Shown one piece after another: positions 10,300 to 21,610 of a DNA stretch of 64,000 bases. The stretch's first letter is position 1. Every line of letters begins with the position of its first letter. The notes under the pieces were generated by a model. That model saw only the letters and a list, made by a program, of their open reading frames with translations, made no database searches and was not told the DNA's origin. The position numbers and the translations under genes are program-made. The stretch is from Adiantum capillus-veneris (taxonomy: Eukaryota > Streptophyta > Polypodiopsida > Polypodiales > Pteridaceae): positions 141,088,241-141,152,240 of the forward strand of contig CM043945.1 of assembly GCA_014529385.2 (NCBI GenBank), in the 5' to 3' direction.

Positions 10300-10765
10300 G
10301 GAATGATGTATGTGTGCTATCTCTTACTCTAATCTCTCTAATAGATTAGTAAGATTCAATTAGTTTTAAGAAGGATATGTGTGTGTGTGTGCTATCTCTT
10401 ACTCTAATCTCTCTAATAGATTAGTAAGATTCAATTAGCTATGTGTGTGTGTGTGTGCTATCTCTTAATCTAATCTCTCTAATAGATTAGTAAGATTCAA
10501 TTAGTTTTAACCAGGATATGTGTGTGTGTGTGTGCTATCTTTTACTCTAATCTCTCTAATAGATAATAACATTCAGTTAGTTTTAAGAAGGATATGTGTG
10601 TATGTGTGCTATCTCTTACTCTAATTTCTCTAATAGATTAGTAAGATTTAATTAGCTTTAAGAAGGATATGTGTGTACGTGCTATCTCTTACTCTAATTT
10701 CCCTAATAGATTAGTAAGATTCAATTAACTTTAGAAAAGATGTGAGTGTATGTTTTCTCTTACTC
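10300..10765. repeat. 75-bp minisatellite, inverted copy
   Basis: The same array as at 6195-6690 on the opposite strand, about seven units with internal (TG)n runs. The unit that lacks 'tttaagaaggata' recurs here (near 10440), so the array structure predates the inverted duplication. Confidence 0.85.
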
Positions 10766-11234
10766 TAATCTCTCTAAGTATACCTACTCTCTCTAGTTAG
10801 TACATCTTCACTATTAACTTATGTATAGTTAATTGAAAGTTAATACATAGGAGAACTCATCATATTCTTATTATACATGATGAAATTCTCAGTTACCAAT
10901 TTTATTGTCAATCAGATTAAGTAGAATTTTGAATAATACTAAAAATTGATTTAGTTGAAGTATAGAAATTGAAGTTAGAATTGGATTAGAAATGTGAAGC
11001 ATAAAAGTAATGCATTCATAAACTTTCACTCATAGTTTACACACTTAATTTTTGATTAATTATGATTATAGCAAATATTTGATGTATAGAAATTAGATGT
11101 AGAACAACAACACTAAGTGTGAATCAGAGTTGGCGAGGGTTCAAATTACATACTCTCTTTGGAAACAAGGAGATTACTAGGGAAATTGACCAATTTAAAT
11201 TTCTAAGTGTATAATATAAGTGTAGTAGAAAAAA

Positions 11235-11774
11235 ATGGCTCTAAAGCGTGCTCGAACCCAAGGCGCTAATGATCATGAAGCTGGTACAAGTAACGGTGGA
11301 ACTCCTACGGAACATGTTATGTCTCCACCAATCGGACAAATCGGATCTATGGTACAGGTTAGTATTGCAGTTCAAGTTATGCATCATTGCATATGCGAGA
11401 CCATAGAAATATATTATTTACCTTATGAAAAGAAAACACGGACCGAAACCACGGGGCTTAACCCGAAGAAATTCGGCATATGTTTGACACGTGGGAAAGA
11501 TTGTCTGGTTAAACTGGTTGCTATAGGAAAGAATGTTTGTCCAAAACCTTCGGTATGGTTTCTCTCATGTCTCTCTACTTCTTTTAGCACTGGTATTATG
11601 TTGCAGTTACCGAGGCGTGAGATGATGCCCAGGATGGCACCGTTGATGCTGTGGTGGGAGTACACCCAGATTAGCCTAGCTGGATATCAGAGACTAACTC
11701 CAAGGAGGTTTTTGAGCAGTCCGTTACAAGTGACGGGGAGCATATCTACTAGGATGATTTGGAAAGGGAATTAG
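11235..11774 (+). pseudogene. Chromovirus gag N-terminal region
   Basis: The frame starts MALKRARTQGANDHEAGTSN, about ten bases after the leader's 'tgtagtag', and runs 179 residues. The N-terminal 40 residues resemble chromovirus Gag N-termini in composition. From 'MHHCICETIEIYYLPYEKK' on the reading is cysteine-rich and shows no clear capsid motif, so the frame may be shifted or the sequence replaced. It is identified by position after the LTR and by the inverted copy at 5371-5755. No zinc knuckle is visible. Function as a working Gag is unlikely. Confidence 0.55.
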
Positions 11775-11827
11775 ACACCATATTTGAGAGGTATGCAAAG
11801 TTTTATGATGTATAGCCGAAGAGGTAT

Positions 11828-12312
11828 TTGGTAAAAGGTGAGAGAATTGATGAGAGGTTTACCATGCATATTTCTGAGGTTTCTCTCGATGTTGAGAAAG
11901 GCTATCTAGAGGATTCTTTTGAGAATGAAGATGCAGATTCAGACTTCTATGCGAAAGAGGTACATATGGATTGCAGTTTCAAAAATCTTTCAAGTATATT
12001 ACAGGAAGCCTGGAAGTGTTTTTTGAAGAGGAGGATGAGGAACTTATGTCTCTTCGTCATGAAGATTTTGCGCATAATGGAGATTTGCTACAGATGTATA
12101 TAACAATTCCTTCTGATCCGAGAGGAATTGAAAGATGCGGAGAATCTCAATGCTTAGTACAATACAAGTTTTTGAGTTACCCATATGATCCTGGAGGAGG
12201 TCATGGGACGACAGGGGATACAATTGCTTTCACAAGTTACCGTGAGGCTGGCACATGCCGGAGGATGTGCAGGTTTAGAGGGGGTGGATGTCGTGCTGGG
12301 ACATGTACATAG
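11828..12312 (+). pseudogene. Unrecognised acidic reading-frame fragments
   Basis: Two overlapping frames are joined by a likely frameshift near 11970-12000. The first reads 'MVKGERIDERFTMHISEVS', then 'EDSFENEDADSDFYAKEVH'. The second reads 'GSLEVFFEEEDEELMSLRH', then 'SDPRGIERCGESQC', 'YPYDPGGGHGTTGD' and 'RRMCRFRGGGC'. The composition looks protein-like (acidic, few repeats), but I do not recognise a domain. About 39 bp around 12255-12295 resemble 52636-52674. It could be retroelement sequence or captured host sequence. Confidence 0.35.
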
Positions 12313-12902
12313 TGGGAACGCATGCTACAAGAGTTATCTTGTAACTTTTTAGATACATAGTTATATTTTCTATAATGTACATATGCATATTTAAGTATAA
12401 TAATATTCTTTCTATCTCATCCTATTATTTATCTGAGGGGTAACCTATTCTTACTTTACCATCAGAAAATACTATGGGAAAAGCGTCAATAGCGTCGCCT
12501 CTTTAACTTGGGGCAAAAAACAAAAAAGCATTGATTCTTTATTTCTACTATCTCATTATCATCTCACACCCTAGCTAGATCCTATATCTAGGGTAAGCTC
12601 CAATCTATATATATTCTATGTATTTTTCTTATTTTTCTTATATTTCTTTTTAAATAGCTACTAGGAGGGAATCAAATCCTAGTGGGACACTAGGTGGCAT
12701 GATTTCAAAGATACACTTATTTTAAGTAATTATTGCAAGCATGATTACAAAACCTTTTCAAGGAGCAATGTCATGCTTTCATATGGCATGAGGTGTCCTT
12801 TGGAATCAAATGAAAATTTAAGCTAAAGGGACCACAGGAACACTTTTGCTTCCAAAAATGGCCCCTATTTTGATGATTTTTTTACACAAGGTTCCAATCC
12901 AA
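12313..12902. other. No gene recognised
   Basis: AT-rich non-coding sequence. No open frame with a recognisable product and no repeat shared with the rest of the window was seen. Confidence 0.5.
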
Positions 12903-13028
12903 ATTCTTTCCAAACCCTAGTCTTCATGGCATCTATGGTTTAACTCCTTCATATAGTTTTGTTGAGTTCTCTCACAAACTCTCACAGCCATAAGCCCGGT
13001 GCTCTCCTGGCAAGACCGCACATTTCTC
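12903..13028. repeat. 128-bp direct repeat, copy 2
   Basis: Near-identical to 5047-5174 in the same orientation. After 'cgcacatttctc' it continues into sequence not shared with copy 1. The pair roughly brackets the rearranged chromovirus block at 5175-12330. Confidence 0.8.
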
Positions 13029-13284
13029 GACACCGTAATAGACCCTACTTAAATAGATGAGATAAAGAAAAAATAATATATATTTAGGAGTATGGTTGGG
13101 GTCTGGTATGTGACATCCATAACAAGCAATGGGGTTTACTTGGATACCTGTCACCCATTTAGTACAAATTAGTTCTAATTAATTGTACTTGTGGCTGTTT
13201 GGCAATGATCCCCGATTTCATCTGATAGGAGTTCCGGCTAAAACCCCTACTTTGTCATGTATCAAAGTATCTTGTAATGAATTT

Positions 13285-13392
13285 TATATGTATCAAGAAA
13301 TCCTCCATTTTTTGTTCTTTGCACAATATGTTTTGCAAACAATATTTAAGTCTCTCAGCATATGATTTTGAATGATGGGATATTAAATTCAG

Positions 13393-13426
<34 letters not shown>
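13285..13426. repeat. Direct repeat copy 1 ending in (CA)16
   Basis: About 110 bp ('tatgtatcaagaaatcctcc' through 'atattaaattc') is repeated at 14717-14827 with about 90 percent identity by eye. Each copy runs into a CA microsatellite; here the CA run is 13395-13426. Confidence 0.8.
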
Positions 13427-13428
<2 letters not shown>

Positions 13429-14716
13429 ATGCATACATAATATACCACTAAAATATATGAAATAAAATGGCACATAAGTTAAGGATGGGACACCACAATT
13501 TCATTAAATTAGTTAACTTGGCAACATGCAACTACTTCATTGGCAGACGAATGACAAGGAGTAACTGGAAGAAGATGGAGACTCCAAGAAATACATCAAG
13601 TGTGCTAATAAAAGCCATGGTTTTTTTGTATAACAAACCCTCACATGGAGCAAGGCTCTAGGGAAAACATGTACAAACCTTTTAACTAAGAAAGCAAAAT
13701 CTCAATATTAGAGATATTATTGCACTGGTCCTTGAATTGGTGCAAAGGGGATGCCCGTAAAATAATAAAGGTGTTATTATTTGGCTAAGACTGTCCATGC
13801 TTACACTAAGGCAGGTATGAGCACATTGCTTGTTAAGACACCGACGCCAAAATATTATAGACTTTTGACATATGAACTGAGTATGCATTGCATAACGTAA
13901 GTCGTACCCGACATTGGTTTTTTTTAAAGAAAAGCATGCACAAACTATACATCGCAAGCATAGCATAAACGGTGTAGAGTGGAAGCCAAACAAAATTATT
14001 AGTGGCAAGCCTTTTTTACATAAAGGGCCCAAATACGGGTTTTTTTTTTAAAAAAAACATTTCACTAAGATATCTTTTACAAGAAGCTGGGTTAAAAGGT
14101 AAGGATCATCCCTAAAAAATCCTTTAAAGAGATACTTTGGCAAGGTCAAGCCAGTAAGTGAGGCTTAGCTGCAGTAGGTAATGCCACTTGCTTGAAAAAA
14201 AAAACGCAAATAATCAACGCACCAAATACAGAGCGGGCTATAAAAATACAAGCCACAACTCTGTAGCACATGCAAAAATCTCACAAGTTTGTGCATATTA
14301 TCTACAACCCCTGTAGTGCATGCTCTCACAGCTAGCACATATTACTGCTTATAAAGCTATTCGACTCTATGTTAACCCTCAATAGAGAGTCCCGATATCA
14401 CATCTACATATTCAATGATTATTGTGCTTGCTCTCAATAGAGAGGCACAAATATCCTAGTAGCGCATCTACATCATACAAAAGGTTGGTTTCTTGCTGCG
14501 CAAACACTCCACCATTACAAAGGGTGGAAACACCTACCCGGCTACCTTCAAATACTTAGCAAACGAACCAGCACATAGGTAATCGGTGTTCTGATTTTTT
14601 GCATACATAATCAACTAGTTTTTCATCTTTTGTTCAAGTGCCTGCGCAAAAGCAAGTAGAACATATAGGGCTTCGATAATTGAAGTCTCACACACACGAT
14701 ACGCAGAGGTTAAATT
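13427..14716. other. No gene recognised
   Basis: Non-coding by eye, with A- or T-runs at 13917-13925, 14040-14056 and 14194-14204. Short frames here carry no recognisable motif. Confidence 0.45.
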
Positions 14717-15996
<1,280 letters not shown>

Positions 15997-15997
15997 T

Positions 15998-16015
15998 TGG
16001 CACCGCTGCCGGGGA
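15998..16015 (+). promoter_or_regulatory. Primer-binding site of element T
   Basis: TGGCACCGCTGCCGGGGA is close to the site TGGCGCCGTTGCCGGGGA used by plant Athila/Tat elements, usually assigned to tRNA-Asp. It starts one base after the LTR's terminal CA. It supports plus-strand orientation and Tat/Athila affinity for T. Confidence 0.8.
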
Positions 16016-17506
16016 ATGCACCTTAGGTGATGAGTGACTGAGTGCGCAGTTAGACTCCTTAAAAAAAGATCAATCCACGAATCCATTTTACACCTTAGGC
16101 TGCTAGACAAGGGTTTAGAGCCTAGTGGAGTCTAGAGCCAGTGCACTGGCTAGATCCTCTCTTAGGAGATTTGGGGAGCTGTGAGTGAATGTGTTAAAGC
16201 ATTTTTGCTCTTAAATTTCTCTAATTGGATTGAGTACTGAAATCTCACCCAAAATCCGTCATGTTTGTTTTGTTTGTTTCAATTTCTTATGTTAAGCAAA
16301 TCACATTCCAATCAGATTTGGGACAAAAGTTAGAGTCGAGAAACCAGAAAACCATAACTTTGGCCAAAAAAGCCATAAGACTTTGAAATTCTGAAAATTT
16401 GACCAAACAGGATTGATATTGATTCAAATCACAAAGTGGTAGCACAAAACACTAGGAAACACTTGTGAGAGGGAGAAGACAAAATTTCATCAGATTTGGC
16501 CCAGGTACTACGATCGCGATCGGTGTACCTCAGTGTCTGATTTGGACCAGAATTGACATGTTCCTTTCTGATAAGATTCTAAACAACTTTGTCTAAATCA
16601 ACCACACCCAAAAACATCAAAAACCAAGAAAATCAGACCACTTAGGCAATACTAGCCTGACAGACCCAGAAACTGCAAAATCTTGACTTTTGATGATCCA
16701 AATGCAAAAAGTCTTTGGGGATAGCCTTAAAACATTAGTGTCTACAAGCATGCCAAGTTTGGTCTGATTTGGGCTCAGAAGTATGATCGCGATCGGTGTA
16801 CTTAGCTAAGGACCAAAATTGGACCAGATTTCATCTGTGGGATCCCCAGGTGTATATAAACATAAAAATCTAAAGAACGTAGAGCCAGAAACCTCAAAAT
16901 ACCTGTCAAACCATTTGAATATAGATCCAAGTCAAAAATTGCTAAACTGGCTTAGAAAGTGACTTTCAGTAGATCAAAACACATCCAAACTGGGAAGGAA
17001 CTACACAAAGGGATAGCTTGTACACAGGATAATCCCAGGTATCTCTCAAATCCCAAATCAAACATCAAAAGAGATAAAGTTGGAAAAACAGGCACTTACA
17101 ACCAAGAAATGGTAAAAACTTGACTTTTTTGAGTCCAAATACAAAAGTGTCTGGCAGGTAGTCTTAAAATAGCCTAGTGAACAAGCTGGTGAAGTTTCAT
17201 CTGATTTGGGCTCAGAAGTACTATCGCGATCGGTGTACCTCTGGCCCACATCTAGCTCATTTTTTACCTGTTCATAGACCTAGGTTATACAAGGTACCAG
17301 GAGTTTTCAAAACTCAAATTGGACATACTGTCAATAATCTGCGAGCAAAATTGTGTTGAGAACATTTTGAAGCATTGAATCTGCTGACAGTTGGAATGAT
17401 ACAGTGATCTCATAGCCATCCAGTGTAATCATTTGCAGAGACCGATCAAGTAATAACTCATGTAGTCGAAGGAATTGAAAGATCTTTCCATCTCTAGGTA
17501 AGAGGT
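16016..17506 (+). other. Long repetitive leader of element T
   Basis: About 1.5 kb without a convincing gene lies between the primer-binding site and gag. It contains diverged repeats. Each has '(c)tgatttgg(g)c(t)cag', then a palindrome (16511-16522, 16785-16794, 17223-17230), then GGTGTAC(C/T)T. A preceding 'ttgactttt...tccaaat.caaaa' block recurs at about 16684 and 17120. Long leaders are known in Tat/Ogre and Athila elements. Confidence 0.6.
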
Positions 17507-20129
17507 TTGGATTTAGTCAATAAATCCCACTTTCTTCATGTTTTTGAGATCGGGAAACAAATCAACACCAGACACCTAAAATTAGCGGATCAAACGAGTG
17601 TTGCATCGAAGGAGGATAGTGTAAACCAAGGGATTGTGCAACCGTTAGAGACAATCCTTGAAGAAGTCATTTTCGACACTTCTTCAGAGAGATCTTCCGA
17701 GTATTTCGCAGAACACTTGGGACAAATAAAACTAAACGGGAGAGAAAACATGGCAGCAGGACCATCGGACCCCTCGGCCGCACTAAAGCTATTGTTCATC
17801 AAGTATCAATAGTGCCAAGATATACAAAGATGGTATGGACCGCTACTGTGTGAAAATAGAAGAGAGACCAAGTGAGTTCAGGGACTTAGTGCCTGTGAGC
17901 TATAGCGGAGACATGTACCTAGATGACGAGGGTATCATGTACTTGGTATTCCTGAATCCTAACATTATAGACAAGTGGGGATTGATGTGCACAAAAGCCA
18001 AAATAGACGAGGAACATGAGGAAAGGGCTCCAACAATGAGCTTACCTAATGCGAGATTAAGGCGAGAAAACAAAACATTGAGAATCAACACGGATAATGC
18101 CTACTTGGGGTTATACAAGTATAATAATGGAGAGCAAGATCTCTATTATAGATGCGAGGAACCCTACGTCAGGGAGATGACTGAGCGGAAAAGACTTTAT
18201 GTCTTCACCTACACAGAGGGAGCGGAAACAAAAATTGCATCATACGACAAGTATGGAAGACGATATGAAACAACAATCGATAAAGAGAATTGGAAGGATA
18301 TACATACTTTGGGGGACCACTTCACGAGTACTATGTCACTCCAAGCCCTCTAAGACCAGCCTCTACAACTGTGGTGCCAGAACCGTTGACCACCGCAGGA
18401 GGAGGGAGGACTCATGTAGCTGATTGTTTTAGTCGACCTCATTATTCGATGCCAAGCCCCATGGGGACATTACATTCCAGAGAATCAATGGCTACGAATC
18501 GAGGTGGTGCGGTTCCCATCTCTACACATACCGCTGTAGGTCCGACATTTGTAGCCACCCCATCACATTTTCCTCCTAGTAGTAGATTTGGGGCGAGAGA
18601 GCCAACGAGAGCAACCTACGACCTCCCTGATGCACGAGAACGATTAAGTCGAGACATGGGAGCAATGAGATTGACCGCAGACCATAGACGGATCAGACCA
18701 TCCCAAGTAGCGAAGTGCATGCCAAAGAAGTATAGCGGATCGGGGGATCCATATGCCCATGTATCGCTCTTTAAGAAAGTCTTAAGAGCAGAACATATCA
18801 TTGACTTCCATACTCAATACGAGGGATTTGGGCTGATCTTGGAAGGGACGGCCTTAACGTGGTTTCAACCTTTAAACCCTGAAACTTGTCTGAATATTGA
18901 ACATGTATTGCGCGAGTTCGTAGAAGAATTCTCAAAACGGGGTATAAAGCATAATATTGTATCGTAGATATACGCTTTTAAACAAAGGGAGAATAAAAAA
19001 GTGAAGGAAGAAACCTTGAGATTCAAGCAATACATTGAGAGGTGCCCGAGGAGAGAATTACCGCAAGACGAGAGATTGTCTGTGCTCTTCATCCAAGGAC
19101 TTAGGAATGAAACCTTGAAAAAGGACCTTCACTTGAAAGCCTGTAGCACGTTTCAACAGGTTACAAGGGAAGCGTTATATCTTGTCGATAACTGCAAAGC
19201 ATATGGGGAAGTGTCAGAGGATACTGATTCAGTAACCAGTGGCCCTTCATCGATTAAAAGCGAACCCTCCACCAAGAAATATGCCCAGGCATCCTTGATG
19301 ACGACATCTGATCAATTGATAGAGGAGGTAACGAAGAGAATGCAAGAACATATCAGATCAAATCCGGTGATGAGATAGCCTCAGACGAGGAAGTGTGACA
19401 CATGTAGGGGGGATCATCCGACAAAGTGGTGCACTCAGCAGTCGAAAGTACTAGTTGCGAATGGACGAGTACTAAAATGGTGCGCCGTAGAACAAAAATG
19501 GACGAATCATAGCACGTAAGAGTGTTTTTATAACAAAAACTATGTGAGGGAAAGACCGTATGGGCCTCCAGCAAGACCATCCCAACCACCTCCTCCAAGA
19601 TATCAAGTGGGACCAAATATGAATTTGGTAGCAGGAGTAGACATACCTCAACCTGTATTGGGTCAAGAACCTCCATTACCACAGGAAAATAGGGCCATGA
19701 TTAGGTATGCTCAACCATGTGAAGCATCACCAGGAACAAATAGTACACTTCAAGTTTCTTATTATGAGGAACCAAATGAGCCTTACACAACAGAACCTAA
19801 ATCACAAATGTATGCAGACAAAGCATATCAACCATGGGGAAGTAGTGAGGGTATGGCACCACCAACGTATGTAGCACAACCTTCGAGAGATCAATATTTG
19901 GTAGACGAAAGAACGTTAATGTTCATTGCGAACCAGACTTACAAACCAAGAGGGTATCCTAATAGAGCAGGACAATCTATGGGACCACCTCCTCAAAATC
20001 AAACACCAATTGGACAGCGCTATAGTTGTGGAAGTACGGATTATTGGGAGTGTAACTCTCCTTTCAAAGACAAAAGAGTGAAATTTTTTGGGTTTTGTGA
20101 TGGATGTGGTGTGAATCACATATTGCTAG
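17507..20129 (+). pseudogene. Element T gag, 5' part
   Basis: Degenerate Gag of a Ty3 element. An N-terminal region ('SKEDSVNQGIVQPLETILEE', 17507-17810) is followed in another frame by 17835-18353. The main frame from 18290 carries the capsid core: 'MPKKYSGSGDPYAHVSLFKK' (near 18718), 'LILEGTALTWFQPLNPETC', and 'YAFKQRENKKVKEETLRF' with 'YIERCPRRELPQDERLSVLF'. A first zinc-knuckle-like motif, C-x2-C-x3-H-x4-C ('CDTCRGDHPTKWC'), is near 19393. In-frame stops at 18965-18967, near 19376 and near 19517 break it. At 20129 a second such motif is cut by element A and resumes at 29030. Element F (minus, 42141-49798) is a relative. Confidence 0.8.
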
Positions 20130-20388
20130 TGAAGCGGTCCGGGGCGGGCAACAAGAAGAGCAACCTCTAGACACCCTTCAAGGCTCCCGTGCTGCTCAAT
20201 GGGGCTGGGGCACAACACAACACAAACCAAAACAATTAACCCCCAACCAAATCCCAACTACACAAGGGGCACCACCTAGTTTAAGAGCGAACTAGGACGC
20301 AAAAGAGGAGAACCGTTAGAGCAACCCACAAACAAGCAAGGAATTTACACTAACCCTAACACCAATGGAACACTCTCACACACTAAAA

Positions 20389-20466
<78 letters not shown>

Positions 20467-21568
20467 GGATGATGAGTGGAGAAGTGTGTGTGAAAGAGGA
20501 AAATGATAAAGTGGAAGAGAGAGTGTGGCTGCATAGCATGAAAAAACTGGGGTCCACTAATAAAATCATAGCTCAGAGCTCGTAGCTCAAAAAAATATGA
20601 AAACATTTGAGGCAAAAGTACAGCCCACGAGCTACAACTTTTGTTTGTATCACCTTTTCAAATTTGGAGAGCAAGTGAACTTTAAAAATTCAGCAAAACC
20701 GACTGTTTTTTTCCACTGCAGAAGGTCCTTGTGGGGTCCTTCTTTGGATGATTCTTTTGAATACCTCCAAGAGTGAGCCCTCCATAGTGCATGTATGCAT
20801 GCCACCTACCCTTGACCTTATTTGGTAGGTCTATAATTGAAGATATTATTGAGATCATGATATAAGTGAATAGTACAACTAAGAAAATCAAATATTGAGG
20901 GGTCTAAAAAATATGTACATGTAAAATATAAATAATATAAGTGAAAAAAATATAAAGGGGTCAAAAGAAATCTCTCTCATTATGAGGCTACCATCAAAAG
21001 ATAAATATTTTTGGTGTTATAATTTTTTAGAAAAAAAACAAAATAGATGTAGGAAGGGAAAAATCACAATAGTGAAAAAATATACACATAAATAAAACTA
21101 GTTTTTTTGGATTTTTGTTGGGGTGGAGTTACACCAAATATAAGAGAAGCTTACATGAAAATATTTCTATATGGAATAAAGAGTATGAAAAATGGTAAGA
21201 AAAATTGTGGTAATGGTGAGGCAATGTACAGAGCATAAATAACACACACCTAGGTACAAATATTTAAATAAATATCAAAATAATTATGAAAAAATCTTTT
21301 ATTTAGGCCCTATATACAAAGAAATATTTACATATGCATGGGCCATAATATACTTATATTTTTTATATTTTTTATCTTTTTGGCTCAACTAGCCCAATGC
21401 CTAGCTAATTGAGGGTTTTTTATTTCAGTAAGGAGATATGGGAAAAGTCCCCTAACTCACACGCACCTATATACAATGAAAGGGTGAGGGTAACCACAGT
21501 GTTTGAGTGATTTGATAGGGGGGGATAACTCACTATGGCAATCACAGAGAGCCGAAAAACGGCTATCA
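20130..21568 (-). repeat. Element A 3' LTR
   Basis: On the plus strand it runs from TGAAGCGGTCC to GGCTATCA (1439 bp), so on the element strand it is TGATAGCC...CGCTTCA. It carries (GA)35 at 20392-20462 near the element-strand 3' end of the LTR. It is very similar to the right LTR; differences are a few substitutions and microsatellite length, suggesting fairly recent insertion relative to its neighbours. Confidence 0.92.
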
Positions 21569-21570
21569 TT

Positions 21571-21610
21571 AGCCCTCCCCCAGGATGATGGTATATTCAT
21601 GTACCATCAT
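21571..21610 (-). promoter_or_regulatory. Element A polypurine tract and stem-loop
   Basis: On the minus strand the tract CCTGGGGGAGGGCT plus AA directly precedes the LTR start TGATAGCC; it would prime plus-strand DNA synthesis. Just upstream (21585-21610) is a perfect 9-bp stem, ATGATGGTA/TACCATCAT, with an 8-base loop that contains the pol stop codon TGA in the context ACATGAAT. Similar stem-loops occur at the same place in B, E and G. Confidence 0.75.

Larger units (their letters stand above)
9478..11234 (+). repeat. Chromovirus LTR plus leader, plus copy
   Basis: The segment starts TGTAAGGTCTCTAC right after GTTGGTGAGAT (degraded polypurine tract), 29 bp past the pol stop. It ends where gag begins at 11235. 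It mirrors 5756-7512. It contains the inserted scrap at 9961-10063, an A/T zone (10064-10130), the inverted minisatellite (10300-10765) and the AT-rich leader. No clear primer-binding site was seen. Confidence 0.75.
5400..11580. repeat. Large inverted repeat, arms about 2.3 kb
   Basis: The left arm (5400-7719) and right arm (9266-11580) are reverse complements: chromodomain end of pol, polypurine tract, LTR plus leader, and gag start. The spacer (7720-9265) carries plus-strand RT/RNase H and integrase. One replaced segment breaks the symmetry: the right arm has an RNase H scrap at 9961-10063 where the left arm has ordinary LTR sequence near 6980-7010. Confidence 0.8.

Noticed and set aside
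11125-11150. 'gagggttcaaatt' as a tRNA T-arm or primer-binding site
   Set aside because: No cloverleaf can be built around it, and a primer-binding site would need the complementary orientation starting TGG plus an acceptor-stem complement.
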